In this document: in pieces, positions 11,395 through 23,100 of the stretch
Numbering within the stretch: position 1 is the stretch's first letter
Layout: the number at the start of each line of letters is the position of its first letter
NCBI GenBank assembly: GCA_037447655.1
Contig: JBBHKE010000769.1
Location: 159,729 to 223,728 of the forward strand
Direction: 5' to 3'
Origin: Zygnema cylindricum
Taxonomy: Eukaryota; Streptophyta; Zygnematophyceae; Zygnematales; Zygnemataceae
Length of the DNA stretch: 64,000 nt
Made by a program: the position numbers and the translations under genes
The notes under the pieces: generated by a model
Database searches by the model: none
Seen by the model: the letters and a program-made list of their open reading frames with translations, nothing else
Told to the model about the DNA's origin: nothing

Positions 11395-12120
11395 CCATTC
11401 AGCGACGACACATTGTCGTCGTTGATTGGCCAAATATCAAATATACACCGTGAATCGTTATTAGCCTTATGTACGCTATATCGGCACCCCAAAATTTTGA
11501 CATTGATACCTTAAATATAATAAGTTACGCTATTTAGGGACGTGGACCAAAATCTGCCACGTCTCCTTGCATTAAATTAGAATGAATGATGCTATTTTTT
11601 TCTTTACACTAATTATTTCTATACGCTAATAACGATTCAAGGTGTACCATTCAGCGACGACATAGCTTCGTCGCTGGATGGCAAAAGTTATAGTATGCCA
11701 GAAAGATAACAAGGATAAGAGTATCACATATATGAAGTAGAGAGACCATTTGAGAGAAAACGACAGAAAAATAAATTAAAAAATGGGATAGTCACACATA
11801 GGAAACAAGAAAACCAAAAGGCTGGATTTGGAGGATGTAAAAAAAAATTGAAAGATAAAAACTCAAGTGGGAGAATATGAGGACTAGAAGGACCGATAGT
11901 GTTGTTAAGTTAAATATAAAACAGAGATGGAAAATAAGAGAGAAATAATAATGGGATGGAGAAATGGGTTCCGACTACTTGAGTCGACACATTCTCGGTG
12001 TTGAATGGTGAAAAATTATAAATGCAATTTAGCGACGAGACATTCTTGTCGTTGATTGGCAAGATAGAACAACATAACATTCAGCGATGATAGAGTGTCG
12101 TCGATGAGTATGATAAGGGA
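11395..12120 (+). repeat. Further hairpin motifs downstream of the transposase
   Basis: CATTCAGCGACGAC...GTCGTCGTTGATTGGC (11395-11430), CATTCAGCGACGAC...CGTCGCTGGATGGC (11650-11683), TTTAGCGACGAG...TTGTCGTTGATTGGC (12027-12060) and CATTCAGCGATGAT...TCGTCGATGAG (12078-12108) form imperfect hairpins. They share the extended consensus CATTCAGCGACGA(n)TCGTCGNTGAATGGC. Apart from these and one short inverted-repeat element, 11101-12780 holds no gene I can support. Confidence 0.6.
11446..11644. mobile_element. Short TA-flanked inverted-repeat element (TIR-A family, 199 bp)
   Basis: The termini CACCGTGAATCGTTATTAG and CTAATAACGATTCAAGGTG are flanked by TA on both sides (11444-11445, 11645-11646). 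A copy of the same length and nearly the same sequence lies at 39775-39973. The TA duplication and lack of coding capacity fit a Tc1/mariner-type MITE. It is inserted between two hairpin motifs. Confidence 0.9.
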
Positions 12121-12779
12121 GAGAGAGATAGACAAATACAAAGTGAGATTGACTGAAATAAAATAAATACTAAAATTAAACAGGGTGACAAGAACACATA
12201 TACAGAGAGAGAAAACAATCAAGTGTGCGACAAGCACATAAATTAACAATGCCAACACAATCCACCACCTGTATCGCTTAACATTTACGAAACATGGATA
12301 AATAAAATCAGAGCAACCGTGATTGCAACAACATCAAAATGAATTACAATTATAAAATATTACAATAATACACTTAGAAATCAATTCAATGCTTTTCACT
12401 TAAGTATCACAAAGAGGTTCACCGCAATAAAACTACGATATGTAAAACAAAATACCTATTTTTCAAACGTAAATAAAATATTCTTCTACATGAACGGAAA
12501 GAACATCGGCCATAAAAATTCTCCTTTGTAACAGATGATAATCTATTAACCTTCTCTAACTCATGTACAAATTTGTTTGGAAGTCCTAATATTAAATGAA
12601 GTTAAAATAACTCGATGACTTTCCCACAATCCATCCGTGTGTTCCTCCATCACATTCAGCCCACTGAATGAAATCTCGTGGCTACATCAACGAAAAAAAT
12701 ACAACAATGGAGTTTGTTAATAAATTAAATGACATTAACGTGTAATTTTAGTGGGCGAGTAAATGGGAAAGAGAGAATG

Positions 12780-13760
12780 AGAAGGAAAAATTGCACGATT
12801 TTGAGTGTAGGGAAAAGGAAATGGGAGAGGATAAGGGAGATCGACAGTTCGACCTGACAACAATTAAAACGTGTGTGGGAAAAGGTGGAGGGAGAGGGGA
12901 AGCGAGAGGGAGATGGGGAGGGAGATAGTGCGACAAACGACTAGAGTGGAGGGAGAGGGAAGGGGAAAGGGAAAGGGAGAGTTGGAAAGAGTGGGGAAGC
13001 GAGAGGGAAAGGGGGAGGGAGAGATAGTGGCAAATCGAGGGACAGGGAGAGGGAGAGAGAGAGGGGTGAAAAGAATTCGGCAATTCGAGAGGGTGAGAGG
13101 GAAACGGTAAGGGTTAGGGATAGGGAGAGATAGCGCAGATCGAGAAGGTGAGGGAGAGGGAGAGATAGCGGCAAATCAAAAGGGAAGGGAGAGGGAGAAT
13201 ATGAGATAAAGGGAGAGGATGCAGCATATTGAGAGGGTGAGAGAGAGGGAGAGGGGAAGGGAGAGGGAAAGGGGGATGGAGAGATAGTGGCAATTCGAGG
13301 GAGGGGGAGAGGGAGAGAGAGAGGGATGAAAATAATGTGGCAATTTGAGAGGGTGAGAGGGAAAGGGTAAGGGATATAGATAGGGAGAGATAGCGGCAGA
13401 TCGAGAGGGTGAGGGAGAGGGAGAGATAGCGATAGATCGAGAGGGTAAGGGAGAGGGAGATAATGAGATAAAAGGAGTGAATGCAGCATATTGTGAGGGT
13501 GAGAGAGAGAGGGAGAGGGGACAGAAGAGGGAAAGGGGGAGGGAGAGATAGCAGCAAATGAAGAGAGGGGAGGGGGAGAGAGAGAGAGGGATGAAAACAG
13601 TGCGGCAAACCGAGAGGGTGAGAGGGAAAGGGTAAGGGAGATAGAGAGGGAAACATGGCAGTAGATGGAGAGAGAGAGGAGAGGGAGAGGGGGAAGGGGA
13701 AAGAGAGAGAGCGAGTGATAAAGTGAATAAGAGGGAGATATAGGAGAGGGAAATATGCCA
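12780..13760. repeat. GA-rich minisatellite with a higher-order unit of about 264 bp
   Basis: The + strand is a degenerate (GAGGGA)n tract. Landmarks recur at regular spacing: GATGAAAA...GCGGCAA-type blocks near 13066, 13326 and 13592, and GAGATAA...ATGCAGCATATT near 13199 and 13463. This indicates about three tandem units of roughly 264 bp. Long minus-strand Ser/Pro/Leu frames here are compositional and are not called as genes. Confidence 0.75.
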
Positions 13761-13850
13761 TTCAGCACCAAGACACTCTCGTCAAGTCCTTACATGATAG
13801 AAAACAAATCATTCAGCGACAATGCACTCTCGTCGTTGAGTACCATCATG
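13755..13850 (+). repeat. Two more hairpin motifs closing the GA-rich tract
   Basis: CATTCAGCACCAAGACACTCTCGTCAAGT (diverged, split here as CATTCAGCACC and CTCGTCAAG) and CATTCAGCGACAATGCACTCTCGTCGTTGAG-like sequence (13810 on) repeat the arm motif seen at 8912 and 11395. They may mark the right part of the same DNA transposon. Confidence 0.5.
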
Positions 13851-14149
13851 GAGAGAGAGCCACACAAAATGAAAATGAGAGTTAAATGACATAAAAATAC
13901 TCGTAAACCAAAGATAGTTTGAGAACAAAAAAAGGAGAGGGAGAGATAGCGACAAATCGACGAATTGGGTAGTGGGAGAGGAAGAGGGGGAGGGAGATAG
14001 TGCGGCAGATCGAGAGGGTGAGATTAGAGGGAGGGGGAGAGAGAGGAAAAGAGGGACAGGGAAGAGGAGAGGAAAAGGGAAAGAGAAAGAGAGACAGAGA
14101 GGGAAAGGGAGAGGGAAGGGGGGCGGAGTCAATGAACAGGGAAACGGAG

Positions 14150-16380
14150 GGACGCCAGATATGGCGAGGGAGAAGGAGCCGCCACACGCGAATCCATGGA
14201 AGCGAAATGAAAGTGGCGTTGCCATTTTCGCCTGCTTCCTCGTGAAACGAAAGAAATTTGTCTGTTTGCCAAAGTGACGGCGCAGCGTCAGATCCTTTGT
14301 TTGGTCGGATGTGATTTGCCTAAAGAGGGATCCATTTTTTCTGTGGATAGTCCGCATTTGGCGTTACTTCGTCCCAAATGTCACCAACGCCAAATGTTGT
14401 ATTTTTATTCTATTTATTTTTCCCATTAACTGTAATTTGTGGACCTTTTGTCACTTTGACCCCTTATTGAGGTATACATCAATTCTAATTCATAGTAAAT
14501 ACCATATTACAATAAACATTTACGATAAATTCGTCCGTTTCCACCGAAACAGGATACACAATGACGTTAATTGGACACAATACATATTATAGTATTTATA
14601 TAAACGGATCAGCGAAAAATCACATTAAGTGTTCGCAGTTTCAAGACGTTATATGTGGGCGTGAACTACACACAGTTCAATGATTTAACTGAAATTTTGT
14701 GACCTCCCACATGCGAACTCATTTTATATTCACACTTCAAAGGAGGAGATTGTAGGGGAATGTGTGCGAACGTGGTTTTTGTCGACTAGGTTCATCCCTT
14801 TTTTTAGCGCACGTTCGTATACATGTTCGTATGATTTAAAATTTATTTTTTAAAATTTCAGTTATAAAGGTACATTTATGTACGGTCTGACATCGACCGT
14901 ACACCACACAAATTATATACTGTTGTACTTTCTGACTTCACGCTATTTTGTATGGTACATCAACTAACGTCAAGGAAAAGTTAAAATAACGTATACTAAT
15001 TGCAAAAAAAAAATCAAAATTTTGAGAACCCAAATTAGTGACCTTGACACTAATAACGATTCGCGGTGTAGTTGGACAAAATTGTGTACGGAGAAATCAA
15101 AAACACAGTGTACGAATCGTAATGCCTATGTTTAAAAGAGTGCGGATATATTCATACCATAGTTGTTCAAAACGTATTTTACGCATGTTTCGAACGCGCG
15201 TACAATACGTAGAAACTGGAGAGGTCGATTTGAAAAAATCGTAAAAAACGTTAATGAATTTTTTTCCCGTACAAATCCGTACATTTAAAAAAAAATGAAT
15301 TGAACATGTACCGCAGTTTGCACGCTTTCCATTAAATGAGCGGTGAAAAATAATATGTAATTAAATCATTATCACACCCCTTACATCAACTAGATAAGGA
15401 CGAGGTTACCAACTTAAATTAGACGACACATCACCTATGCGCAGGTGCAAACCCTGAGAAATGCATTTTTATTATTATAAAATTGCCTGTCCTTCAGAGA
15501 CAGGCAGCCATGGCCTTCTCTCTCTACCTCTCCGAGAGCATGCAACTTCAAAAAAACAAAATTCAGGCCATATGCAGATTCCATTTTTCATCATTCAACA
15601 TTGCACGACGTAACACATTGATAAAAAAAAACAAAAACAATCACATTAAAACAAAAAAAAATACTTATATGTCCTTTGACTATTTTTACTCTAAATCTTC
15701 TTCCCTTCTTGCTGTGGCGTCGGTATTGGCGTCTTCTGTGATTTTTCGCGTTCAGCTGTTCAAGTAATAATGGCGGCTTCTTTTCGAAATTTGAAGAAGA
15801 CGCCCGTACAAAATTTGAACTCACGGCGCTCAAATAGTGTGATGCCGCAACGTCTCTTTTTGGAAATATTTGTAGACGTCACATTATTTTCCCGTACAAT
15901 CCATGTACATTCTGTTCGGTTTACTGAACAGAAAGTACGGATACGTGCATCGAATCTTTTTTGTAAACTACCGTACAGTTCTCGTAAAAAATATAACAAT
16001 TACAGTATATTGTTTATTAGTTCCCGTAAAATGTCAGTTTCAGTTTACAGTAGACGTTTTTTTGCGTATTTTTGAAAAGTCACGTACAATACGTAGAAAA
16101 CTGGAAAAAATGAAAAAAACGCCCGTATTGAACAACTAGGATTCATACGAATGCCGCACGAAATTATCGTACCGTGCGGAAATTCCTCAAACGTTCTATG
16201 TACGGACTTGGAAGGTACATCAATGAATCATGGCACATGCGACATTAGGTCCAGGCTCAGTTGCGTTGCAGACCGTACGTTACGGAATTGTACCGTACCG
16301 TACATTTGTACTGAGACAATGAACCTTAAAACGTTTAAAATCAAAAGTACAATCCAGATGCCTTGTTAGCATGTTCTTCT
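14150..16380. other. No supported gene; old inverted-repeat element debris
   Basis: The stretch is AT-rich with many CGTACA/TACGGA words and only short frames without recognisable domains. An inverted-repeat end of the TIR-A type, CTAATAACGATTCGCGGTG followed by TA, lies at 15049-15069; its partner end is not clear. The right part is upstream sequence of the PDI-like gene. Confidence 0.5.
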
Positions 16381-16391
16381 TCTAGTGTTAC

Positions 16392-16441
16392 AAACCCTAA
16401 TACCGTAAACCCTAAAAACACACATCATAAATAAACCCTAA
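16392..16441 (+). promoter_or_regulatory. Three telo-box motifs upstream of the PDI-like start codon
   Basis: AAACCCTAA occurs at 16392-16400, 16407-16415 and 16433-16441, within 80 bp of the ATG at 16468. In plants this motif is known from promoters and 5' leaders of growth-related and translation-related genes. It also matches the plant telomere repeat (TTTAGGG). Confidence 0.6.
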
Positions 16442-16467
16442 AAAAAAAAAATTATTCCTTGAAGACG

Positions 16468-17133
16468 ATGCCTCCTCCTCCTGTCGTCAGACTCCTTCCT
16501 TCTTCTTCTTTTGTCCTTTCTGTCACCAGTTTTGTCGTTTTGTCCACTTTTTCATTTTGCCACGCGTCACATCCCGGGAGCAATAATGATTTGGAGTCTG
16601 AAGCTGTACGGCCGACCGGCAGGGTTTATGAGCTAACCGACAAAACCCTAACGGAAATTACGGAGAAGTTTCAGTTCGTGTTGGTGGGTTTCTACGCTCC
16701 GTGGTGCGAGCACTGCAAAAAACTTGACGGCGAGGTGAGAGGTGTGACGTCAGCAACAACGTCTAGGGGCTGTTTTAGGGTTTTTTTAGGGTTAATTCTG
16801 GAACCCGGAAAATCCGGAACCTCTTTTAGAGGTTTTTTTAGGGTTTGGGGGAAATTTAAAAATTTTCCAAGGGTTTTTTTTTTTGGGGGGGGGGGGGGGT
16901 GTGAAGGGGGTGGGGGGGGATGGGGGGAATGTTTTAACACTATCCAAGAAAGTGGACTACGATCCGCCACGTCGCCCTATTCTAAATTAGTTTTACACTT
17001 TCTAATTTCGCATTTGCACTAATTATTTCTTAAGTTTATAGCCATGGGCGGTGATGTTGGGTTCAGATGTGAGGGGAATTTTGTGCGCAAGAGATTCATA
17101 ATAGATCCAAAACCAAAACGTGAGAAACTGTCT

Positions 17134-17164
<31 letters not shown>

Positions 17165-20100
17165 CCTTAGAGGGAGGTGTTTTTTTCTGTCTCTATCGTA
17201 ATTAGTGTGGACATGTTTGTGATTTGGATGGCAAAACTGTATTATTCCATCCCAATTCGGTTGTACCAATAATAGTGTGGACATGAAGACGCTGCATCCA
17301 GTTGATCATCCGGCTATGGATGTTAGGGTTTCTTAGGGGTTTTATGGTTTTTTAATGTTTGCCCATCGTTATTAAAGTTAATCTCTCTAATTCGAGTGAG
17401 TGGTTTTTTGACCCAAAATGAAAGATTGGCGTTAATAACACTATTTAATTATTTAATTAAGTTGAATATGATGAGCTACGTTGCAAAACATAATTTAGAG
17501 AAGTTAAAGCGAATGTAAAATTAGAGTCTAATAATTCACTATCCCTAATAGCGATGAGCGGGGGTAGTAATCATATAATTTTTTTCAAAATCTTCAAAAA
17601 TTCGGCACCGGGAACTACAAAGTGAATAAAACTAATCGCTAATAATGACAATCACATGTATTTGGTGGCGGATATTTTGGGCCAAAAGCACTAAAATAGT
17701 GTTGAAAACATTTTTTAAAGTGTACCACAATTCGCGACGTCAACTATCTTAAATTAGTATAATTGATATTAATTCTACTTTTATCCCAAGAATCTCTTTA
17801 GACTAGTAGCAATAAATAATGTGCATTGCCCATCGCTGTTAGAATTAGTGTATTATTAGCGTTGATACTTTATTTGAATAGACAGCAAAATTTATTTTTT
17901 TGCCACGTGGCTTATTATGGGCCACTTAACTAAAGAGTGTTAACAATACTGGTCTATGATATTTGGGTCAAGAACACTCAATCAAGTTAGAGTGATTAAC
18001 TCCTGTAGCGATGGCCAGTGTAGTTGTCCATTGCCTCCCTCTCCCTCTCCCTCTCCCTGTCTCTCCCTGTCTCTCCCTCTCTCTCTCCCCCCCTTTTTCA
18101 TATACATCTCTTGTCCTTGTTTTTTTTCCTTTATGCCCTTCAGCTTGACCTGGCGGCTTCTCTTCTCGTCTCTCAAGTTCCTCCGGTGGCCATTGGAAAA
18201 CTGAATATTGAGAAGTTCCCAACCATTGCATCGAAATATAAAATAAAGTGAGTCTTTTCGTCCACAAATTCGTGTTTTATTTTTTACTTTTTTTTCCGTT
18301 TGTTTTGTTTGTATTTCTCCTATTACAAGGTCGTTTCATTTCTCGATAGTGAGAAGTTCTTGACCATTGCATCGAAATATTAAGTAAAGTGGGTCTTTTG
18401 TCCACAAGTTTGTTTTTTTTTTCTTTTTTTTTCCATCATTATTTCGTTTATTTATTAGTTTTTTTGTACTTCTTTAAATCACAATGCCGTTTCAACTCCC
18501 AATATTGAGAAGTTCCCAACAATTGCATCAAAGTACAAAATAAAGTAAGTCCATGTCTGCAAGTTTTTTTTTTGTTTCTAATTTTTCAGATTATAATATC
18601 TCTCCAACTCTTAACCATCAACTATCTCTTCCCTATCCTCTCCCATCTCAAACTTCTAAGTCTCGTTTTTTAGGGTTTTCTTCTCCGACTACTAAACCTC
18701 CAGTTCTCTCCCTCCTTCCAAAATTCTTGTTTTCTTGAGACTTCCTTCTCCAATTTCTCCTTCATTTCTCCTTTCTCCTCCATTTTTTTCTTGTTGCTAT
18801 CTTTCAAACACCTCGGAGTTTAAATTCCTCGTGAACATCAAAAACTGTATCCCTTAAATTTTGTGAAAGTTTATTGTGAATCTTTGTTGAAACCCTTTAA
18901 AAATCTTATCCAGAACGTAAACTTCCCATTGTGAAAATTTTCATGCGGCCGCTGCAATGCACAAATAAAAAAAAAAAAAAAGTAGTGAAGACTGTTTCCC
19001 ACGGAATTTGTCTTAAAAAACCGCAATTTCTTTCTACATTCGTACGAAATCCTTCAAACGTAGTTTTTATGTTGTGTTCTTTTCATCTTTCTTAAAATCC
19101 TCGGTAAATAATTCACATTTTTTTCCTCCCTCTTCTTTTTTCCTTTCTCTTATTTTTCCTCTCTCTTCTTTTTTGGCCTCTTCCACAGTAAATTCCCCAG
19201 TTTGTTTCTCTTTTCCAATGGAGATCCGGAGGCCTATAAAAGGCCTCAGGAAGCTTCCTCCATGGCTGCCTTTCTGCAGCGCCAGCTGGCGCCTTTAATA
19301 GCTGTCCTACCCTCTGAGTAAGCCATGGATGAGTTTATAAAGATACACCAAGGAGGGCCTTTGGGCCTCTTTCTCGGTGAGGAAAAAGGAAGTTTCTTGA
19401 GGCTTTTCAGGGTGTTTTTTTTTGGGAGAGAGAGAGAGAGGGAGAGGGAGGAGGGAGAGGGAAGAGGGAAGAGGGAAGACGGAGAGGGAAGAGGGAGAGG
19501 GAAGAGTGAGAGGGAAGAGGCAGAGGGAAGAGGGAGATAAAACACGTCCTTTTTACTTTCACACATTAATAATTTACAGAAAATCACAAATTTCACGACA
19601 ATAGATCAGTTTCCTCAATCTACTTACAAACTTTACTCGTTTCTCGACCCTAATTTTTTTTTTTTGTTTTATTTTTTGTCTCCCAGGCTTCGGTTTAGAG
19701 CCGATGGACCTCCAAAAAGTTGCAGAAAATTATATGAATAAAGCATGGTTTGCGGTATACCCAAAAGTGACAGATGAGCTTATGTATAAATATGATTATG
19801 ACAAGGGACCGGCTCTTATTGCCATTTTTGGAAGAGGAGAACAAGAGATATTTTATGGACCATTTGACCAAGGTAAGTTTCACACTCTTTTTGAGGTTGG
19901 AAAGGGAGAGGGAGAGGGAGAGGGAGGGAGAGGGAGGGAGAGGGAGAGTGAGGGAGGGAGAGAGGGAGGGAGGGGAGGGAGAGGAAGGTAAGTTTCGTAC
20001 TCTTTTGTGAAGCTGGGCAGGGAGATTTTGTATCACGATAAAGTATTCCACAAGATATTAATTCAATCCAGAGATATGCGATAAGTAACGCCAGATAGTA

Positions 20101-23100
20101 CAAGGTACTGTATTTTTAAGTACAAGGTGCAGCTAATACATGGTACAAAAAGTACTCTATCTGAAAAACTAAGATTGACCCGTCCACTCAAACATGATAA
20201 TGACCCAAGGAATTCTTGACCGTTTTTGGAAATTAGACAGTAAAGACAATAGGTGCTTTATGAAGTTTAATTTTTTTGCACGTTTCTGGTTTTCCCATGG
20301 TGGCTTTATCGAATATTGCTCTTGTTACGGAAACGCATAAAATATCAAATATTTAGGGGCGAATAAAGACTACGGATTCATATCGTATTAGTTGCAAAAG
20401 CCGATAAATCCGCAATAAGGATACCTATCAATTCTCAGTTGTTTCAGAGTCCCTTTTTTTTTATGGGTACAATATAGTACAAAAGGTAGTAAAAGAACCG
20501 TACTTGGTGGTCGGTGATCTTTGTCTGTATGTGTATTTATAATATTGTAAGGTAGTATTTGTATTTGGTTTTGCGTCTCGTAACCTGATTTTGCAGGTTC
20601 ACTAAATTTGTCTCTTTTGCCAGCTGCAGTGATTTTTGGCATAGGAACTTGAAAAAAATACATCATGGTCACGTATTTTGTGGTGCATTGTTTTTGTTAA
20701 AGTAGCCTTTGCTTTTCTGTTCAAATGTATCGTCGATGAAGTTTGATATGTATACATCGGGCCCATAATCGATTATCGGGCACCCAATATTACCAATTAT
20801 CGGAAGTTTGTCTTTGATATGAATCCTAATAAAGATCTTGTGTCAGTTATTAAGAAATTCTCCTCAATTTAAATCACCACTAGAGGCAAGGGATTGGGCA
20901 TATGTTGAAAAGATTTGTGATTTATTTTACTTCAACCAGAATTAAGTCAAATGAAGATGGAATAAAAGGAAATTCAACTTTACAAGGGAGGATAATAAAA
21001 ATATGAACGAGTGACTATGAGATATTTCACTCTATGACTGGAAGAAATTGGAAAAAACTGGAAACTAGTTTTGCCATTAGGGAAAAAAGTACAATGGTAC
21101 AAAAGAACAATAGTACAAGATACAATGGTAAAAAAAGTACAATAGTACAAACAAGGTACTTCGTTTTTTAACAGGACAGGTGTCATCTTCTTACAGGTTC
21201 CGATCTTGAGACTTTTGTCCATCTCAACTACCTCCCACCTGTAATGATTCTCAATGAAGCGACTTATCCCAAAATTACTTCAAGTGGACGTCCCATTGTC
21301 CTCATTATTGCCAATTTCGATAATCAAGCTCCTCTTTCTCTCTCTCTCGACGCCCCTCGACCCGCCGATGTCGACTCTCCAGCTGGCGAGGCGGTACGGT
21401 ACACACGGAGGTGAGAATTGTACTTTTTTGGAGAGGATCCTCCCTTCCCCGTTCCCTCTCCCTCTCCCTCTCCCTCTCCTCCTCCCTTCCCCATTCCCTC
21501 TCCCTTTCCCTCTCCTCCGCCGTTCCGTCGCTCTCTCCCTCTCCTCCTTTCCCCGTTCCCTCTCTCCTCCTCCCTTCCCAGTTCCCTCTCTCACTCCCTC
21601 TCCTCCTCCGTCCCTCGTTCCCTCACCCTCTCCCTCTCCTCCTCTCCTCCGTTCCTTCTCCTTCTCCCTCTCTCTCCCTCTCCTCCTCTCCTCCGTTCCA
21701 TCTCCTTCTCCCTCTCGTCCTCCCTCCTCCGTTCCCCCTGTCCCCCCTTCGCCGTTCCCTCTCCCTCTCCTCCTCCCTCCCACTTTCCCTCCCCCTCTCC
21801 CTCTCCTCCTCTCTCCTCCATTCTCTCCCTCTCCTCTCTCCTCCATTCTCTCCCTCTCCTCCTCTCTCCTCCCCTCCCTCTCCCTATCCCTCTCCTCCTC
21901 CCTCCAACGTTCCCTCGCCCTCTCCCTCTCCTCCCTCTCCCGTTCCCTCACTCTCTCCTTCTCTCCCTCCCTCCCCGTTTCCTCACCTTCTCCCTCTCTA
22001 CCTTGTTTTTTTTTTCCTTCAAGATGTAAACCTGTGGCTCGGCGACATCGAAACTATCTTTTCGCCTATGTGGACGCATCAAAATATTTGTCTTTTCTCT
22101 CTCCGTTTGGATTATCGCAAGAAACGCCGATGCCCACTATACTGGTCTGGAACGGAGGAACTCAGTTCTATGAGGTCAGTTTTCTCTCCCTCTCCCTCTC
22201 CCTCTCCCTCTCTCTCCCCCCCTCCCCCCCTCCCCCTCGCCCTGCCCTTCCCCTCCCTCTCCCCCTCCCTCTCCCTCTCCCTCTCCACCTCCCCCTCTCC
22301 TACCTCTCATTCTCCCTCTTCCTCTCTCCCCCTCTCCTTCTCTTTCCTTCTTTCCCTCTCCCCCACGTCCCCTCTTCCCTTCTTCCCCTTCTCTTTCCTC
22401 CCTCCCTCCAAAATATATTCATTTAGTTTTTTCTTTTTGTTTCTTTTTTAGTACGAAAAACCAGAGGAGTTCCGAGGAGAGGATATGGAGTTTGCTTTAT
22501 CTCACTTTTTACAGGTAAGAAAGAAAAAACTTCTAGTTATTTTTAAGGTTCTTTTAAGAGTTCTTACTATTTTTTTCCTTTGTTTTTTAGGGTCGTTTTG
22601 ATGTTTTTCTTTGGTAAATGGGGTATATCATCTTTGAGGTTTTCTTATTCCATTTTTTATTTTTATGTTCACAATTTTAACTTCGTTTTGTTGTTCGTTC
22701 TTTTTATATATTCTCACCAGTTATAACTCGTGTGATTCATGATTTTATTCATGGGGATTTCATTTAGTTTTTTTTTACGATTTGTTTTCACAATTTTGTC
22801 GTTTTTTCGAAATCCATTGAAATTTCACGCGATTTCAGTTTTCGATCGATAGGAAAACAATTACAATTGCATATGTTTTTTATCCCTTTTTTTTTTTTTG
22901 CAGGATATCAATTCTAGAAAACTATCTCCTAAAGAGACGAAACAAAGTATCCCTAATCAGTTTTGGACTATTGTCAATCATCCCAATTTCCCAATGGTTA
23001 TAATTGCCGTAATTATTGCATGTGCCATTAAATTGGGTAAAAAGGGGGGAAATGTACTTATCCCCAAAACACGAGGAGGGAGGAGAGGAGTTTGGGATGA

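Noticed and set aside
12941-13771. Minus-strand frame of about 276 codons
   Set aside because: It is the complement of the GA-rich minisatellite; almost only Ser, Pro and Leu, and open in several frames at once.
21254-22451. Plus-strand frames of up to 390 codons
   Set aside because: They cover the CTCC-rich PDI-like intron 5 and parts of exons in wrong frames; low complexity.
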